Below the pieces are notes generated by a model that had not been told where the DNA came from, did not search any database, and saw nothing but the letters and a program-made list of their open reading frames with translations. Positions 32,660 to 43,338 of a DNA stretch of 64,000 nucleotides are shown one piece after another. How positions within the stretch are numbered: the first letter of the stretch is position 1; every line of letters starts with the position of its first letter. The translations under genes and the position numbers were made by a program. This DNA comes from Dastarcus helophoroides (Eukaryota; Arthropoda; Insecta; Coleoptera; Bothrideridae), in NCBI GenBank assembly GCA_028583605.1, contig CM053325.1, positions 48,678,987 to 48,742,986 on the forward strand, in the 5' to 3' direction.

Positions 32660-35370
32660 TTTACCAACGATTTTACTTTTTTCTCGAAATATTAAGAAAG
32701 TAAAAATTCCGAGAAATATATTTTTACATAATTTTGACTTCTTTCCTCGAAATCAAACTTCTGATGTGGTTAAGCGAAAATGTAATATGCAATTGATTTT
32801 TTCCTTTACTTGGAATGTTTCTCTCTAAAGATGATAGCTTGGCTATCGAAAGGCGTTAGAGCCATTTTTGTCGTGTTTTTTAATCTTTATTTGTTTCAGG
32901 GGACAAGACTTCTATTTCAGTTTTTGAAACTAACCAAGGACCAGTCCGTTCCACCAAAATCATGGAATGGAATTGTTCATTATTCATAACTCTTAACTGT
33001 ATTTAACAAAAAATGTCACAAATATGTATGAAAATTTGAAAACGTCTGAATAAGCTTTTAATTTTTTCGGACCGGTTTCGCTGACGATGTTGTGAAGCTT
33101 AATTAATCAGTTTTAAAGCAACCTGTTATTATTCATAGTCGGGTAACAAGCCCCCAACACAGTAAAATGATAAGTGGACTCAACAGGAAGGTGTCAATTA
33201 AGAGTTTCTTTATCTCACTTATTAGGAAGTCCTGAAATGGGTTTCCCCTAATTAAGCCAAAGGAGCCGATGGTTAGTTGTCTTCGCCTATCACCATGTTT
33301 CACGTGGGTTTGCAGTTTGCAGCTGCATAACAGCGTCTGTGTCATATGGGCCGTTTGGCAGAATTTTAACAGATTGTTAACACAAAATACGTTATTATGT
33401 GTGTATGACACATGTGGGGTGTTCTACGGCTGCATTTTTAAATACTTCGTCCGGCATTTAGTGAGCGTTAAATGTGTTGATTTGCTCAACTAATGAGGAT
33501 TTATTTTTAAACTAATTATGTTCGTTTAGCCTTGTTTGAAACAATATTTCGTCGAGGTTGACTTGAAACGCCGCACCATTTCCTTTTTGAATGAGTACCT
33601 TAAATGCATGGTCTTCCCATATAAATTTAGCGCCCGACCCTTCTATTACCATTAGTAACGGTACTTAAAATATTATGGATTATTCCATTTCCAATACAAG
33701 AGTTAAGTAAAATTTCGTCTCATTATTTTTTGTAGAATAGATTTGAGATTTAATTCCACGAAACGAATTTTGTGTTTAATTTTTTTAACCTTGACCTTCA
33801 TCGCCATAAATTTTGAATGTGGGAACATTTTTTGAGTTATTTATTACGTTGATTGAATGCAGAAACCATTGTGTACCAAACATTGTGATTTCGCTTATTT
33901 AAAATAATGATATTGGTTAAATTAGGGTAAAAAAGAAATATTAAATAAAATAGTAATGTAAAGAAAGTCTACTACTTATTTTTTGAATATGCAGTTATAT
34001 CTTAAAAAAAAGATTTGTGTAAAAAGATTGTTGAATTTAAGACGGAGCTAGTAATGACGGAAACGGAGTGAACAGATTTTATCAAGAAATATTTATTTGA
34101 ATTTGTCATGGTCCAATAAACTTAAGAATGCCTGCTCTCGATATAACAAGTGTAAGGTATCATAATCAATAACGCTCAAATTTTTAATTTTACATTCAAA
34201 GAGATCAGGTTATTTAATCCGCTTGATTATAATAAAGAAACACCACAACACGCACCAACATGTTACAAAAACTGCCTCTCCACCTGCTACTGCAAGGAGT
34301 GCAACAAGCAATTCATTTAAAACAACCGTTCATTTTATCATAACTTAAATCATGTAAAGCAAACCCACCGCTTCTACAATAAATATCAATATAAGAATGC
34401 GGATATGCATCTCAGATCTTATTTTAATTGTAGAGATCAAAGAACATGTGAGGCCCTTAGGTGATATTGAAAAGAAATTATTTTTAGCATTCCTAAAATT
34501 CTTTGTGAACGTGAGAGGCCGAGATCCTGTGAGATTAGAACGCATTGTGTAACAAACATCTGCTGCCTTTTCTTTTTCGTAACAATAATTGTTGAATGTC
34601 GGGTTAGGTTCTCAAACAAATTCGTGGAAAGTATTGAATAGCTTCAGTCAAAAGTAATGATATCAACAAGGGTCGAATAAATTTATTTAATACTTTTAAG
34701 TAGGTAATGCTACTCAGAACAATTTATGGGCTGAGTTGTCACACAACTCTTCTAGCTTCTAGGGCTTTGATTCAATAACTTATTATAATTAGACTAATTA
34801 GTTCCATTTTCAGGAGAATCTGAAGAGAATACACCTGAATAACCGGAAACATCACAGGTGTTGGTGTAATCCCGGAACTTTGCTCTGCAGTTCTTGAAAC
34901 AGCTGGTGAAGACACATCGCACTGCTACGTGTTCGCCGACCATGCTTCCTTAGATTGTCTTGCCTTAGATTATGCGTAGATTTCTAATAATTATTGTCTT
35001 CCCCAATTTGATACTTCAGCAGAACTTGTCAACGGATTCGCCACCTGCCACTGTGGGAAGATATGGTACCATAAACTCATCCTATGATTTCCTCCAAACT
35101 GACTTTCATGGCTCAAGTGAATTCACCTGCTACTTAACGCATTCGGTTCGATCTTGTTGGTTGATTATTAAATTTAAAAGATATTTTTCGTTTAGAGAGC
35201 TGTAAAGTTATCTATTCAAATGTATGCCTAAGCAGCATAAAATTCGTTCAGCTTTTTCGATCTTCTATGGCTTTACAAACGAGAAGGTTTTTTATCCTTT
35301 TTAAGTTAGCGTCATATGGGGTTAAGTTCACTTCTACAATGTGAGGACGTCAGCTATTGATTGATTCATG
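32660..35370. other. Mostly single-copy AT-rich sequence
   Basis: A short T-rich 20-nt tract (32670-32770) is followed by sequence with no recognisable gene. Modest GC rises occur at 33240-33460 and 34810-35160. Frames there (33133-33493, 34972-35205) lack recognisable motifs. Confidence 0.4.
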
Positions 35371-35379
35371 GTTCTTATT

Positions 35380-35585
35380 TTTTTTTTAATTTTGATATTA
35401 ATTAGAAATTTTAAGAAGTCTTTCATTGTTAACTAGGAATTTAAAATTTTTTAAATAAAGGAAATTTCAAGGTTTCGGTTTTACATTTTCATCTTTGGCT
35501 AATTTTTTATGAAAATTCAGTAGCTTAAAATTTTTACTTTTTTCGCAGTCATAAATTTTCAATTTTTACTTTTTCCCTAAGTTGT
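35380..35585 (-). repeat. 20-nt A-tract repeat, T-rich on + strand
   Basis: Short, eroded tract just left of copy B, matching the position of the tract before copy A. Confidence 0.5.
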
Positions 35586-35728
35586 CAACCAACGGCCGTG
35601 ATTTGTTCTCTTATCGTGAAAGGCCAAAAACACGACTTTTTGCCATAAAACTGACTATTATCTCGGGTAATTTTGCACCAAATCAGTTGTAATATAGCTT
35701 TTTGAATAGAGGAGAGTTCTATCTAGGT

Positions 35729-36028
35729 CAGTGTTTCCAAACCGGTACGTCGTGACACACTAGTGTGTTGCGAGAAGTTCTCAGGTGTATCGCCAAAATA
35801 TGAGATGATATAAATTTTCAAATGGATAATATTATTTTTTTAGTGATCAGAATCTGTAGGCGGTCATGAGGATGTTTTTTTTTTCTTTGGTTGTCAAAAA
35901 TTTATTGAGGACTCATGGAATAGGTTATTTTTTGGTCGTCAAAAAATTCTTAGACAATTAATATGCGTCACCCTTTTTACCATGATAGCAAATGTGTGTC
36001 GCTTTAAAAAAAAAGTTGGGAAACATTG
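35729..36028. mobile_element. hAT-type MITE with 8-nt target duplication
   Basis: Exactly 300 bp. The left end CAGTGTTTCCAAAC faces GTTGGGAAACATTG, and ATCTAGGT and ATCTAGAT flank it (35721-35728 and 36029-36036, 7 of 8 identical). The CAGTG start and 8-nt duplication are hAT hallmarks. It contains the CACACTAGTGTGT near-palindrome inside the left end and no coding frame. Confidence 0.88.
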
Positions 36029-36475
36029 ATCTAGATGATGATATTGCTACATTTTTAAATAGCAATTAACTCCAAAATTCGTCGGGAAAAACGAACTGTC
36101 AGTCTGCATGTACGCATGCTATAAAGATACGGGTCTCAATTCTTGACCAACTTTTGCCATTCTTGTTTATATTGATTCAAAATTTCTCAGATTTTAAAGT
36201 GATTGGTCAACTAGTTTAAATTTTAAGAAAAAACATAGAAAAAAAGATCAAACTTAGGAATCTCATGTTCTTATAACTTCTATACTTTTTGTAGGTAACG
36301 TTCTTTTTAAGTACTTTCATTTTCAAGAAAAAGTTTTCTCTTTTCATTTCATATAAATTGTTTGTGATCTTGGTGACGAAATTATGTTAAAAGCTAATAT
36401 GTCAAACTTATTTATTTCAGAAGTGTAATTGTCCAAAAACAATAATCGGCATGTGAGATCGTTGAAAACTATATA

Positions 36476-37377
36476 CGAGGGTAAATCAAATAGGAACTGG
36501 AATTTCTATCATGTTGTCAAGAGGGCGTCGGGCGTGTGCGCATACTCCTAGACATGTAAGGTGGGGATATCACGTGACTTCCTGTTCTCAAAGGAATTCC
36601 ATTCTTGCTGTTCGTCAGTTGTAAATACAATGAGTGAGCAAGAGGTTCTTCCGCACGTTGCACAACGCACTATTATCAAATTTCTCCCTTTGAAGGTGCA
36701 GAGTCCGCCGAAATTCTTCGTAGACTAGAAACACAGTTTGTGGATATTTGTTTGAAGAAAATTCAAGTGTATGAATGGGACGAAAAACTTTTGAAAGGAC
36801 GAATTCAAGTTGAAAATGAACCCCATGCTCATCGTCCCAGGACCAGTGTCACTGCGAATAAGATTAACGCTCTTCAACGACTATTGGAAGGTAACCGAAG
36901 GTCGTACGATTAATACTGCCTGCTACTGCCAGCTATTGGATGAAGTAAAACCTGCATATCGCCGGAAGAGGCGCGAATTTTCGGTCAGAAATGCTTTGCT
37001 TCACGACAATGCCCGGCCCCACTCAGCCAATCTTACATATCAAAAAATAGGGGAAAAGCGTTGAACAACATTAGAACACCATCCTTATAGTCCCGACTTA
37101 TCACCAAGCGATTATCATGTTTGGGCCACTGAAAGAAGCTCTAGGAGGTTAGCCATGTCCATGATGATGCTGCTGCTAAGACATTTGTGCACAATTGGCT
37201 GCAAACACGCCTTCTTTCTTTTTATAATGATGGCATTAAAAAACTTCCAATCCGCTAGGAAAATTGCATAACAAAATCAGGAGATTATGTAGAAAAATAG
37301 TTAATAACCTTCATATATGTATCTTGTAGCAATAAATTTTTAAAAACAAATTCCGCTTCATATTTGATTTACCCTCG
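36476..37377 (+). mobile_element. Mariner, internally deleted, copy 1
   Basis: 902 bp between TA dinucleotides (36474-36475 and 37378-37379), with CGAGGGTAAATCAAA ends in inverted orientation. A transposase start, MSEQEVLPHV, begins at 36630, followed after frameshifts by pieces of the N-terminal DNA-binding region. Then come INTACYCQLLDEVKPAYRRK, LLHDNARPHSAN (second Asp) and YSPDLSPSDYHV (third Asp). The middle of the gene, including the first catalytic Asp, is missing at a junction near 36890-36905. A full mariner is about 1.3 kb, so roughly 400 bp are gone. The copy at 59639 has the same junction. Confidence 0.92.
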
Positions 37378-37428
37378 TAGAAATTACACAACCATGAATG
37401 AATATAAGACTCCGAAATGAAATGTATA

Positions 37429-37451
37429 TATATATATATATATATATATAA
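37429..37451. repeat. (AT)n microsatellite
   Basis: About 11 AT units inside copy B, absent from copy A. Confidence 0.9.
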
Positions 37452-37809
37452 TCAATTCCCTTATACCGTAAGGTGTCGGGACGAAATGAAATGTACCGCA
37501 GTATAATTGTCATGAAAATAGGAGCTGCTCAAATTACGTACTGTACCTACTTTTAACTGACAATTTTGTCTCTTAAGTCCTTACAAAATGCTTGTTACCA
37601 AACAAAATGCCACTGTAACTACGGGAATTGCAATATGGTGAGAAATATTTTCAGTGAAACGCATTTGGCATAAGCATGTTATGAACAGTTTTGAAAACAA
37701 AAGTAAACTTTTATTATATGTTGTGTTTGAAGTCGAAAGCTTTTTGCTGTTTTTCCTAAATTTAACTGTAAATTATAATCCCAAATCCTGTGGTGTACAC
37801 TTTTGGCTT

Positions 37810-39327
37810 TACCAAAGACCTCAGATTGGGGCCGCAAAAATGAATTTTGCAGATTACGCTACGGATAAGAAATACCGATTTGTGGCTACACAAAAAATAT
37901 TTAAACATTTTAGAAGCGTATCACTCGAAAATGAATAGAAAATCGCTTAGGGAAACTAAAATTAAAATTCAAAGCAGAACAGCAGGATAAATCAATTAGG
38001 TCAACCATAATCTCATCTTAAGTGAAAATACTAAAACGATTGGGAACGGGGTAGCTATTACAGAATATGTATATGTTATGCCATCCATGTTAAAGACCAA
38101 ACCCTTCTAAAGAAAACAAGTAGCCTTTATTTTTATGAAAAAAGAAATCACAAAGCGGCCAAAACAGAGACTGGAACGAAAAGAAAATTCGAAACATATG
38201 AGAGCGATAAAGCGATAACTCAGTATGTCAGCCATACCAGAAGCCAAACGTCTGCAATGAAATTGGAAGTAACAAAAAAGACAAAACCATTAAGACAAAA
38301 GAAGTATTGCATCAATAGACTTTATTTGGTTCATCCTAAAATAAGGCATGTTAGACAGAAAAAGTTTATATAGGTATTTATTGAAAACACGAAGGTTCAA
38401 CAATAACTAGCATGTACCGTGATATAAGAATACATTTATTCATTTTATCATGAGCATTCATCATAGTTTTACCTCTAAAATTTCATCGAGTTGATGAAAA
38501 AAATCAAGATACCACATCTTATTTACGATTTGCCCACATATACTTTGTAGCTTTAAAGATGGACCACCAACAAACTAACATGTTGAAGCATGCAAAATTG
38601 GCCGCGTAAATAAATAACAAACACATCTTAATGGCATATGATAGTCCATAAAAGCGAGTCTTTGGGTCACGACGGTTTCATACAATCCAGCCTGAGGCAT
38701 CTCAATCACAGTGCAACGTGATTGTGTGAGAATCGGGCAACATTCACCTGTTACCATGTCGTGGGAATCGCACATAAACACCTACAAGGGGTCTATTCTT
38801 GCTTCGACCACAATAACCCCGTATTGAATTGATATGGCTTCGCTTAAACATGTGGTGAGATATGGGTGAGTTCTCGAGCATCCAGAGTTCGATTCGTTTC
38901 TCTTACCCAACCCAAAGCACGATAACTTTGTAATGAATGAAGTGGTGTAGCTGTCGAGTAGGATACAAGCTTCATATTTTTGAGATAACAGTAACAAGAA
39001 AACTGCCAAACGTTATAGCTGTTGTGAAAGTACATTTGCATGAGCCGATAAGCGCTGTTTCAATAAATTCTTCCTCCTCTTTCCACTGGAGGAATTCCAG
39101 AGCAATGATTAAGAAAGGTGGGTGGATCACTTTATGCTAAAATAAGCTATACCACTGAGTCAGTTACAGTAAAATGCTTAGCTATTGATTTTTTCATTAC
39201 GGAAGTCGAACTATTCAAATAAAGAAACATTTTCTTCCATTTGGCAGCTAAAAATTAACTTATTTCAGTTTGTTTTGTGGTCTTTAAATATATTTTGTAG
39301 GTACATTTAAATGTTTTCTCAGTAAAC
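37810..39327. other. Sequence without recognised gene; GC-richer at 38560-39140
   Basis: Between copy B and the gypsy element. The minus strand at 39009-38575 is open in one frame apart from a single TAG at 38784-38782, giving two abutting frames of 75 and 68 codons (around RIDPL and MFMCDSHDMV). I recognise neither. It might be an eroded exon or transposon fragment; coding status unproven. Confidence 0.35.
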
Positions 39328-39331
39328 GTAT

Positions 39332-39681
39332 TGTTACGGGCTTATCGGTTCGATTGATTACACTTATCGAATAAGACCCACTTTATTACTGAACTCAACA
39401 ATTTACAATTAACTCACTTCTACTAACTCACTAATTGCACTGATTCTAACTGACTGACTCGAGGGAAAACTGACCGCCTTTTTATAGTTTCGGCCCGCGT
39501 CTTCCAGAATTTTCGGCAGAGAAGGCTTATCGAATGCCGAAATTTCTGGAACGCTTATCTGCCGTTTGTTTCGTTATCGCGGCCGCTTTCCCCTTATCAG
39601 AATCTTCTAGAATCTTTTTTTATTTACTAAATTCTACGATTCTATTCTAAATCCTATTTCGTCTATTTACATTGCGTTACA
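39332..39681 (-). repeat. 3' LTR of the gypsy element
   Basis: 350 bp, TGTTAC to GTTACA on the + strand. In the sense direction AATAAA (39382-39387, complement) is a likely polyadenylation signal. It differs from the 5' LTR at four sites: one each in the CAGA(G/T)AAGG, CAGAA(T/C)CTTC, CTAGAA(T/A)C and TCTAC(G/A)ATTC contexts. Confidence 0.97.
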
Positions 39682-39694
39682 CTGCCTCCCCCTT
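39682..39694 (-). other. Polypurine tract
   Basis: Sense-strand AAGGGGGAGGCAG lies immediately upstream of the 3' LTR and would prime plus-strand DNA synthesis. Confidence 0.85.
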
Positions 39695-39711
39695 AGAAAT
39701 GATCGTCCCGA

Positions 39712-42700
39712 TCAGTTCCAATCAGTCACTTCGCCACTAAATTTGCATAGTCTGTTCAGGTGTACCACTTTCATTTTACTCCTGGAGCTACGCTGGATCC
39801 TGTATACCAAGTCGTTGATCCTCTTCAGCACTTTGTACGGCCCTTCCCAAGATGGCGTAAACTTTGGCGAAACTCCTTTCTTTCGCTGAGGGTTGTATAG
39901 CCATACCAACTCGCCCTCACTGAAACCACCATGATTGGCACTCACGTCGTACCTGGCCTTCATCCGGTCCGTCGCCAAGTTGATCTTCGTCCGCACCAGA
40001 GCATGCGTCTCCAGTATCGCTTCCCTCAAGTCATCTACGAAACCCATCGTTTCCCTGGGGACCTCCCTTGGTGATCCAAACACCAAGTCACACGGAAGCC
40101 GCAATTCCCTCCCGAAGATCACTTTTGCCGGGGTCTGACTTGTAGTTTCATGAGTTGCCGCGCGATAGGTCATCAGAAACAGTGGTAGATGTCGGTCCCA
40201 GTCGGTCTGATGTTTGGAAACGACCTTCGAAAGATGTTCTTCTAAAGTTCTGTTAAATCTCTCCACCATTCCGTCAGACTGTGGATGAAGAGGTGTTGTT
40301 CGAGTTTTCCTTATTCCAAAAAGACGACACACCTCTTGGAAAATCCCCGATTCAAAGTTCCTTCTTTGGTCCGAGTGTAGTTCCAAGGGAACACCAAATC
40401 GACAGATGCAGTTGTCCACAAAAACCCCTGCGACTGTGGTGGCTTCCTGATTCGGGATGGCATAAGCTTCAGGCCATTTACTGAAATAATCCATGGCCAC
40501 CAGGATGTACTTGTTTCCATCGTCTGAAGCTGGGAATGGTCCTGCCACATCGATTGCAATTCTTTCAAATGGAGCTCCCACATTATATTGCTTCAGGGCC
40601 CCTTTGGTTCTCGTACGAGGACCCTTGGATGCAGCACAGGTGACACATTTCCGACACCACCGCTCGACGTCCTCCCTGCAGTTAACCCAATAAAACCGTT
40701 TTCGAACCTTCTCCAGGGTCTTGTTCATCCCTAGATGTCCACCAGAGGTCCCATTGTGCACCTCCCACAAGACCTGTGGAATCTTCTCCTGAGGCACAAC
40801 CAACTGCAAGTTGACACGCTTTTCATCCGCGCTTTCCCATGCTCTTTTCAGTACCCCGTCCTCGACCTGGAGGGATTTCCATTGAGCCCACAAATTCTTA
40901 AGAGCTGGACTTCTGTCGGAAACCTCTTGCCATTCCGGTCTGTCTCCAGCTTCTTTCCATTCCAATATGGGTCCGATATCAGCGTCGCTCCTCTGTAACT
41001 TTCGAAGACCTTCAACAGTCCATTCGTCTTCTGGCTGGACAGAAGTGATCCTTATATCCACCATGTCCTCATGGTCCTCAACTCGTCTGCAGTGTTTGCA
41101 ATCCCCACAAGGTCTTCTGGACAAAGCGTCAGCGTTGTTATGCTGTCGTCCCGGTCGATGATGCACCTTAAAGTGATACTGCTGAAGCCTTTCTAACCAT
41201 CTAGCCGTCTGTCCCTCCGCGTTCTTCATTCGAAGTAACCAAGAAAGTGCCGAATGATCTGTCCTGATAAGGAATTCTTGCCCATACAAGTACTTGTGGA
41301 AGTGTTCCACGGCCTTCACTATCGCAAGAAGTTCCTTCCTGGTGGTGCAATAGTTCCTCTCTGGCTTCGTCATGATCTTGCTGTAATATTCGATGACTCT
41401 TTCTTCACCGCCTTGAACTTGGGACAGCACAGCCCCAATGCCGACGTTACTGGCATCAGTGTCTAACACGAACTTCCCATTCTGCTGAGGATACGCCAAG
41501 ATAGGGCTTGTACACAAGGCGGACTTCAATTTTCGGAAAGCGGTATCACAGTCGGGAGTCCAGACGTACGGCCTTCTTCCTTCCGTTAGTTGATGCACAA
41601 ATCTTCTGTAATAGGTACACAGCCCCAAGAAACTCCTCAGTTCATGTTTGTCTTTGGGTCTTGGCCAGTCACGAATTGCTTGAGTCTTGCTGATATTTGT
41701 TTCAACTCCTGCGACTGATACAGTGTGACCCAAAAATTCTACTTTCCTTTGGAACAAAGAGCACTTCTTTGGATTCAGCTTTAAGTTGGCTTGCTTTAAT
41801 CTGTCGAAAACTTCTTGAAGATTTTCCAAATGTTCTTTAAAGCTCTTGCCCATCACCATGACGTCATCTAGGTAAACCAAGCAGGTTTTCCAAGTAAGTC
41901 CTCGAAGTACCAGTTCCATTAGACGTTCGAAAGTAGCCGGTGCGTTGCATAGTCCAAAAGGCATAACCGTGAACTGATATAATCCACTCCCAGATGAAAA
42001 GGCCGTCTTTTCTTTGTCGTCGGGGTCTATGCTCACTTGCCAATATCCACTTTTCAAGTCCAAAGTTGAAAACCAGGTGGACCCAGACAAGGTCGTTAGG
42101 GTATCATCAATTCTTGGCAAGGGGTAGCTGTCCTTTTTAGTGACGTCGTTTAATTTCCGGTAGTCGACACAGAATCTTGTTGACCCGTCCTTCTTTGTAA
42201 CCAAGACTACAGGGGAAGACCATGGACTATTGGACTCCTCGATGACTCCATCCTTCATCATCTTCTTAACCAGTCCCGCGACTTCCTCTTGCTTGGCCAC
42301 CGGTAATCTTCTAGGGGGTTGACGAATAGGTGTTGCATCGCCGGTGTTGATTTTGTGTCGAACTACGTCGGTCCTTCCTAGATTTCGGTCTCCATCGATA
42401 AAAACGCCGTGGTTTTTCTTTAGAAATGACCTAGCCAGAACTACTTCTTCCTTGGACAAGTGTTTCAAGTCCACTTCCAACTTGACTTGCCCAATCTTCG
42501 TTTCCTGTACTGGCGCACAATTGTCTCCCAAGGAGCTTATTGAGGCTACCGGGGTACAGACTGCCAGAGTGCTACCCTTTTTGATTGAGCGTGCTGTTGG
42601 GAACACGTTGGCAACTCTCACAGGTACCTTCTGAGATGCTTTAACCACGGATCTCGCCACTAGTAAATTCTTGGAAATGTCATAAGTCGGTTCCACTAAT

Positions 42701-43338
42701 CCAACGCAGCAGCCCAAATTTCCTTCCATCACAGCCATAACCGTCTTCTCGCTGCTTCCCTGCACTACAGCTGTTTCGCAGGCAAACAGTCTTACCTCCT
42801 TTGGAGTGTCCTTTGGTGTAGTCAGGACAAGCTCTTCATTTCCAATCTTTAAAATGTTCTGCGCTGGGTCGAAAGTAAAGCCATGTTGCCTGATTACGTC
42901 CATCCCCAGAATCAGTTCGTCTTCGATATCTGCCACCAACACCCGATGCGAAATCCTTAGTTTTCCCAGACCAATCATGACGTCTGCCTCTCCTATAATT
43001 GGCGCAGTATCTCCCGTAACTGTTCTGAGGACCATTCTTTGCGACAGCACCCTCGGCCGCGACGGTAGGATGTTCCTTCGTGCCAAAGTAACCATGGCGC
43101 CTGTGTCGACTGTGGCCTGTACATTCCTTCCATCTACGCTGGCTGCAACTACTAAACTTTCCATGGTCCTTTTTATCTGTTTGATGGAAAGAGTTTTGGG
43201 GGCTCGTTGCTCGACACCAGCCAGTGAGTGCCCCTTCCCACTGGCTGATTTTAGTTTTCCTGCTGTGGGACTTGTCGACTTCTTGGGGCTGACCTGCAGT
43301 CCTTCTTGAAGTGCCCCGGTTTGCCACAGTTGTAACAT
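39712..43338 (-). CDS. pol: Gypsy Pol polyprotein: protease, RT, RNase H, integrase
   Basis: 1,208 open codons. Aspartic protease: VDTGA at about 77-81 and LILGMD at 142-147. RT: YRKLNDVTKKDSYPLPRID (393-411), LDLKSGYWQV (426-435), and catalytic VYLDD at 488-492. RNase H: LDTDASNVGIGAVL (625-638) and IRTDHSALSWL (691-701). Integrase: H861 and H868 with C898/C901 (zinc site), D930 in AIDVAGP, D990 in HSDQRRN, E1026 in MVERFNR, and a GPY-type module near the end (EGPYKVL). It overlaps gag's 3' end by 88 bp in the -1 frame, so it is probably made as Gag-Pol by frameshifting; the Met used as start is only conventional. Oddities: about ten residues seem missing after YYRRFV (580), and Arg follows SDQ where Gly is usual. 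Activity of this copy is doubtful. Confidence 0.97.
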   Translation of the reverse strand: MLQLWQTGALQEGLQVSPKKSTSPTAGKLKSASGKGHSLAGVEQRAPKTLSIKQIKRTMESLVVAASVDGRNVQATVDTGAMVTLARRNILPSRPRVLSQRMVLRTVTGDTAPIIGEADVMIGLGKLRISHRVLVADIEDELILGMDVIRQHGFTFDPAQNILKIGNEELVLTTPKDTPKEVRLFACETAVVQGSSEKTVMAVMEGNLGCCVGLVEPTYDISKNLLVARSVVKASQKVPVRVANVFPTARSIKKGSTLAVCTPVASISSLGDNCAPVQETKIGQVKLEVDLKHLSKEEVVLARSFLKKNHGVFIDGDRNLGRTDVVRHKINTGDATPIRQPPRRLPVAKQEEVAGLVKKMMKDGVIEESNSPWSSPVVLVTKKDGSTRFCVDYRKLNDVTKKDSYPLPRIDDTLTTLSGSTWFSTLDLKSGYWQVSIDPDDKEKTAFSSGSGLYQFTVMPFGLCNAPATFERLMELVLRGLTWKTCLVYLDDVMVMGKSFKEHLENLQEVFDRLKQANLKLNPKKCSLFQRKVEFLGHTVSVAGVETNISKTQAIRDWPRPKDKHELRSFLGLCTYYRRFVHQLTEGRRPYVWTPDCDTAFRKLKSALCTSPILAYPQQNGKFVLDTDASNVGIGAVLSQVQGGEERVIEYYSKIMTKPERNYCTTRKELLAIVKAVEHFHKYLYGQEFLIRTDHSALSWLLRMKNAEGQTARWLERLQQYHFKVHHRPGRQHNNADALSRRPCGDCKHCRRVEDHEDMVDIRITSVQPEDEWTVEGLRKLQRSDADIGPILEWKEAGDRPEWQEVSDRSPALKNLWAQWKSLQVEDGVLKRAWESADEKRVNLQLVVPQEKIPQVLWEVHNGTSGGHLGMNKTLEKVRKRFYWVNCREDVERWCRKCVTCAASKGPRTRTKGALKQYNVGAPFERIAIDVAGPFPASDDGNKYILVAMDYFSKWPEAYAIPNQEATTVAGVFVDNCICRFGVPLELHSDQRRNFESGIFQEVCRLFGIRKTRTTPLHPQSDGMVERFNRTLEEHLSKVVSKHQTDWDRHLPLFLMTYRAATHETTSQTPAKVIFGRELRLPCDLVFGSPREVPRETMGFVDDLREAILETHALVRTKINLATDRMKARYDVSANHGGFSEGELVWLYNPQRKKGVSPKFTPSWEGPYKVLKRINDLVYRIQRSSRSKMKVVHLNRLCKFSGEVTDWN

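Larger units (their letters stand above)
31140..32660 (+). repeat. Unidentified dispersed repeat, copy A, with nested insertions
   Basis: Aligns collinearly with 35588-37808. Shared words include GACTGTCAG-like and TTTTTAAATAGC pieces after the LTR, AACTTATTTATTTCAGAA, ATAATCGGCATGTGAGATCG, TAATTGTCATG, and GTGAAACGCATTTGGCATAA. Copy A is interrupted by a solo LTR (31297-31639) and by about 290 bp (31912-32203) absent from copy B. I see no ORF or TIR in the shared core, so its nature (non-autonomous transposon or local duplication) is open. Confidence 0.82.
35588..37808 (+). repeat. Unidentified dispersed repeat, copy B, with nested insertions
   Basis: Counterpart of 31140-32660, beginning near CGTGATTTGTTCTCTTATCG and ending after TTTAACTGTAAATTATAA. 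It carries a hAT MITE (35729-36028), a mariner (36476-37377) and a short (AT)n run. Removing the nested elements leaves a core of about 1 kb, similar in length to copy A. Copy A gives the empty site for both insertions. Confidence 0.82.

Noticed and set aside
34814..34897. Possible terminal exon after ATTTTCAG with 27 codons to a TGA
   Set aside because: Short, unrecognised, and AG acceptors of this quality are expected often in T-rich DNA.
38860..38910. AGAGTTCGATTCG resembling a tRNA B box
   Set aside because: No A box at the right distance and no cloverleaf; not a tRNA gene.
42806..43327. Frames of 160 to 170 codons on both strands overlapping pol
   Set aside because: Alternative frames of pol; no motifs of their own.
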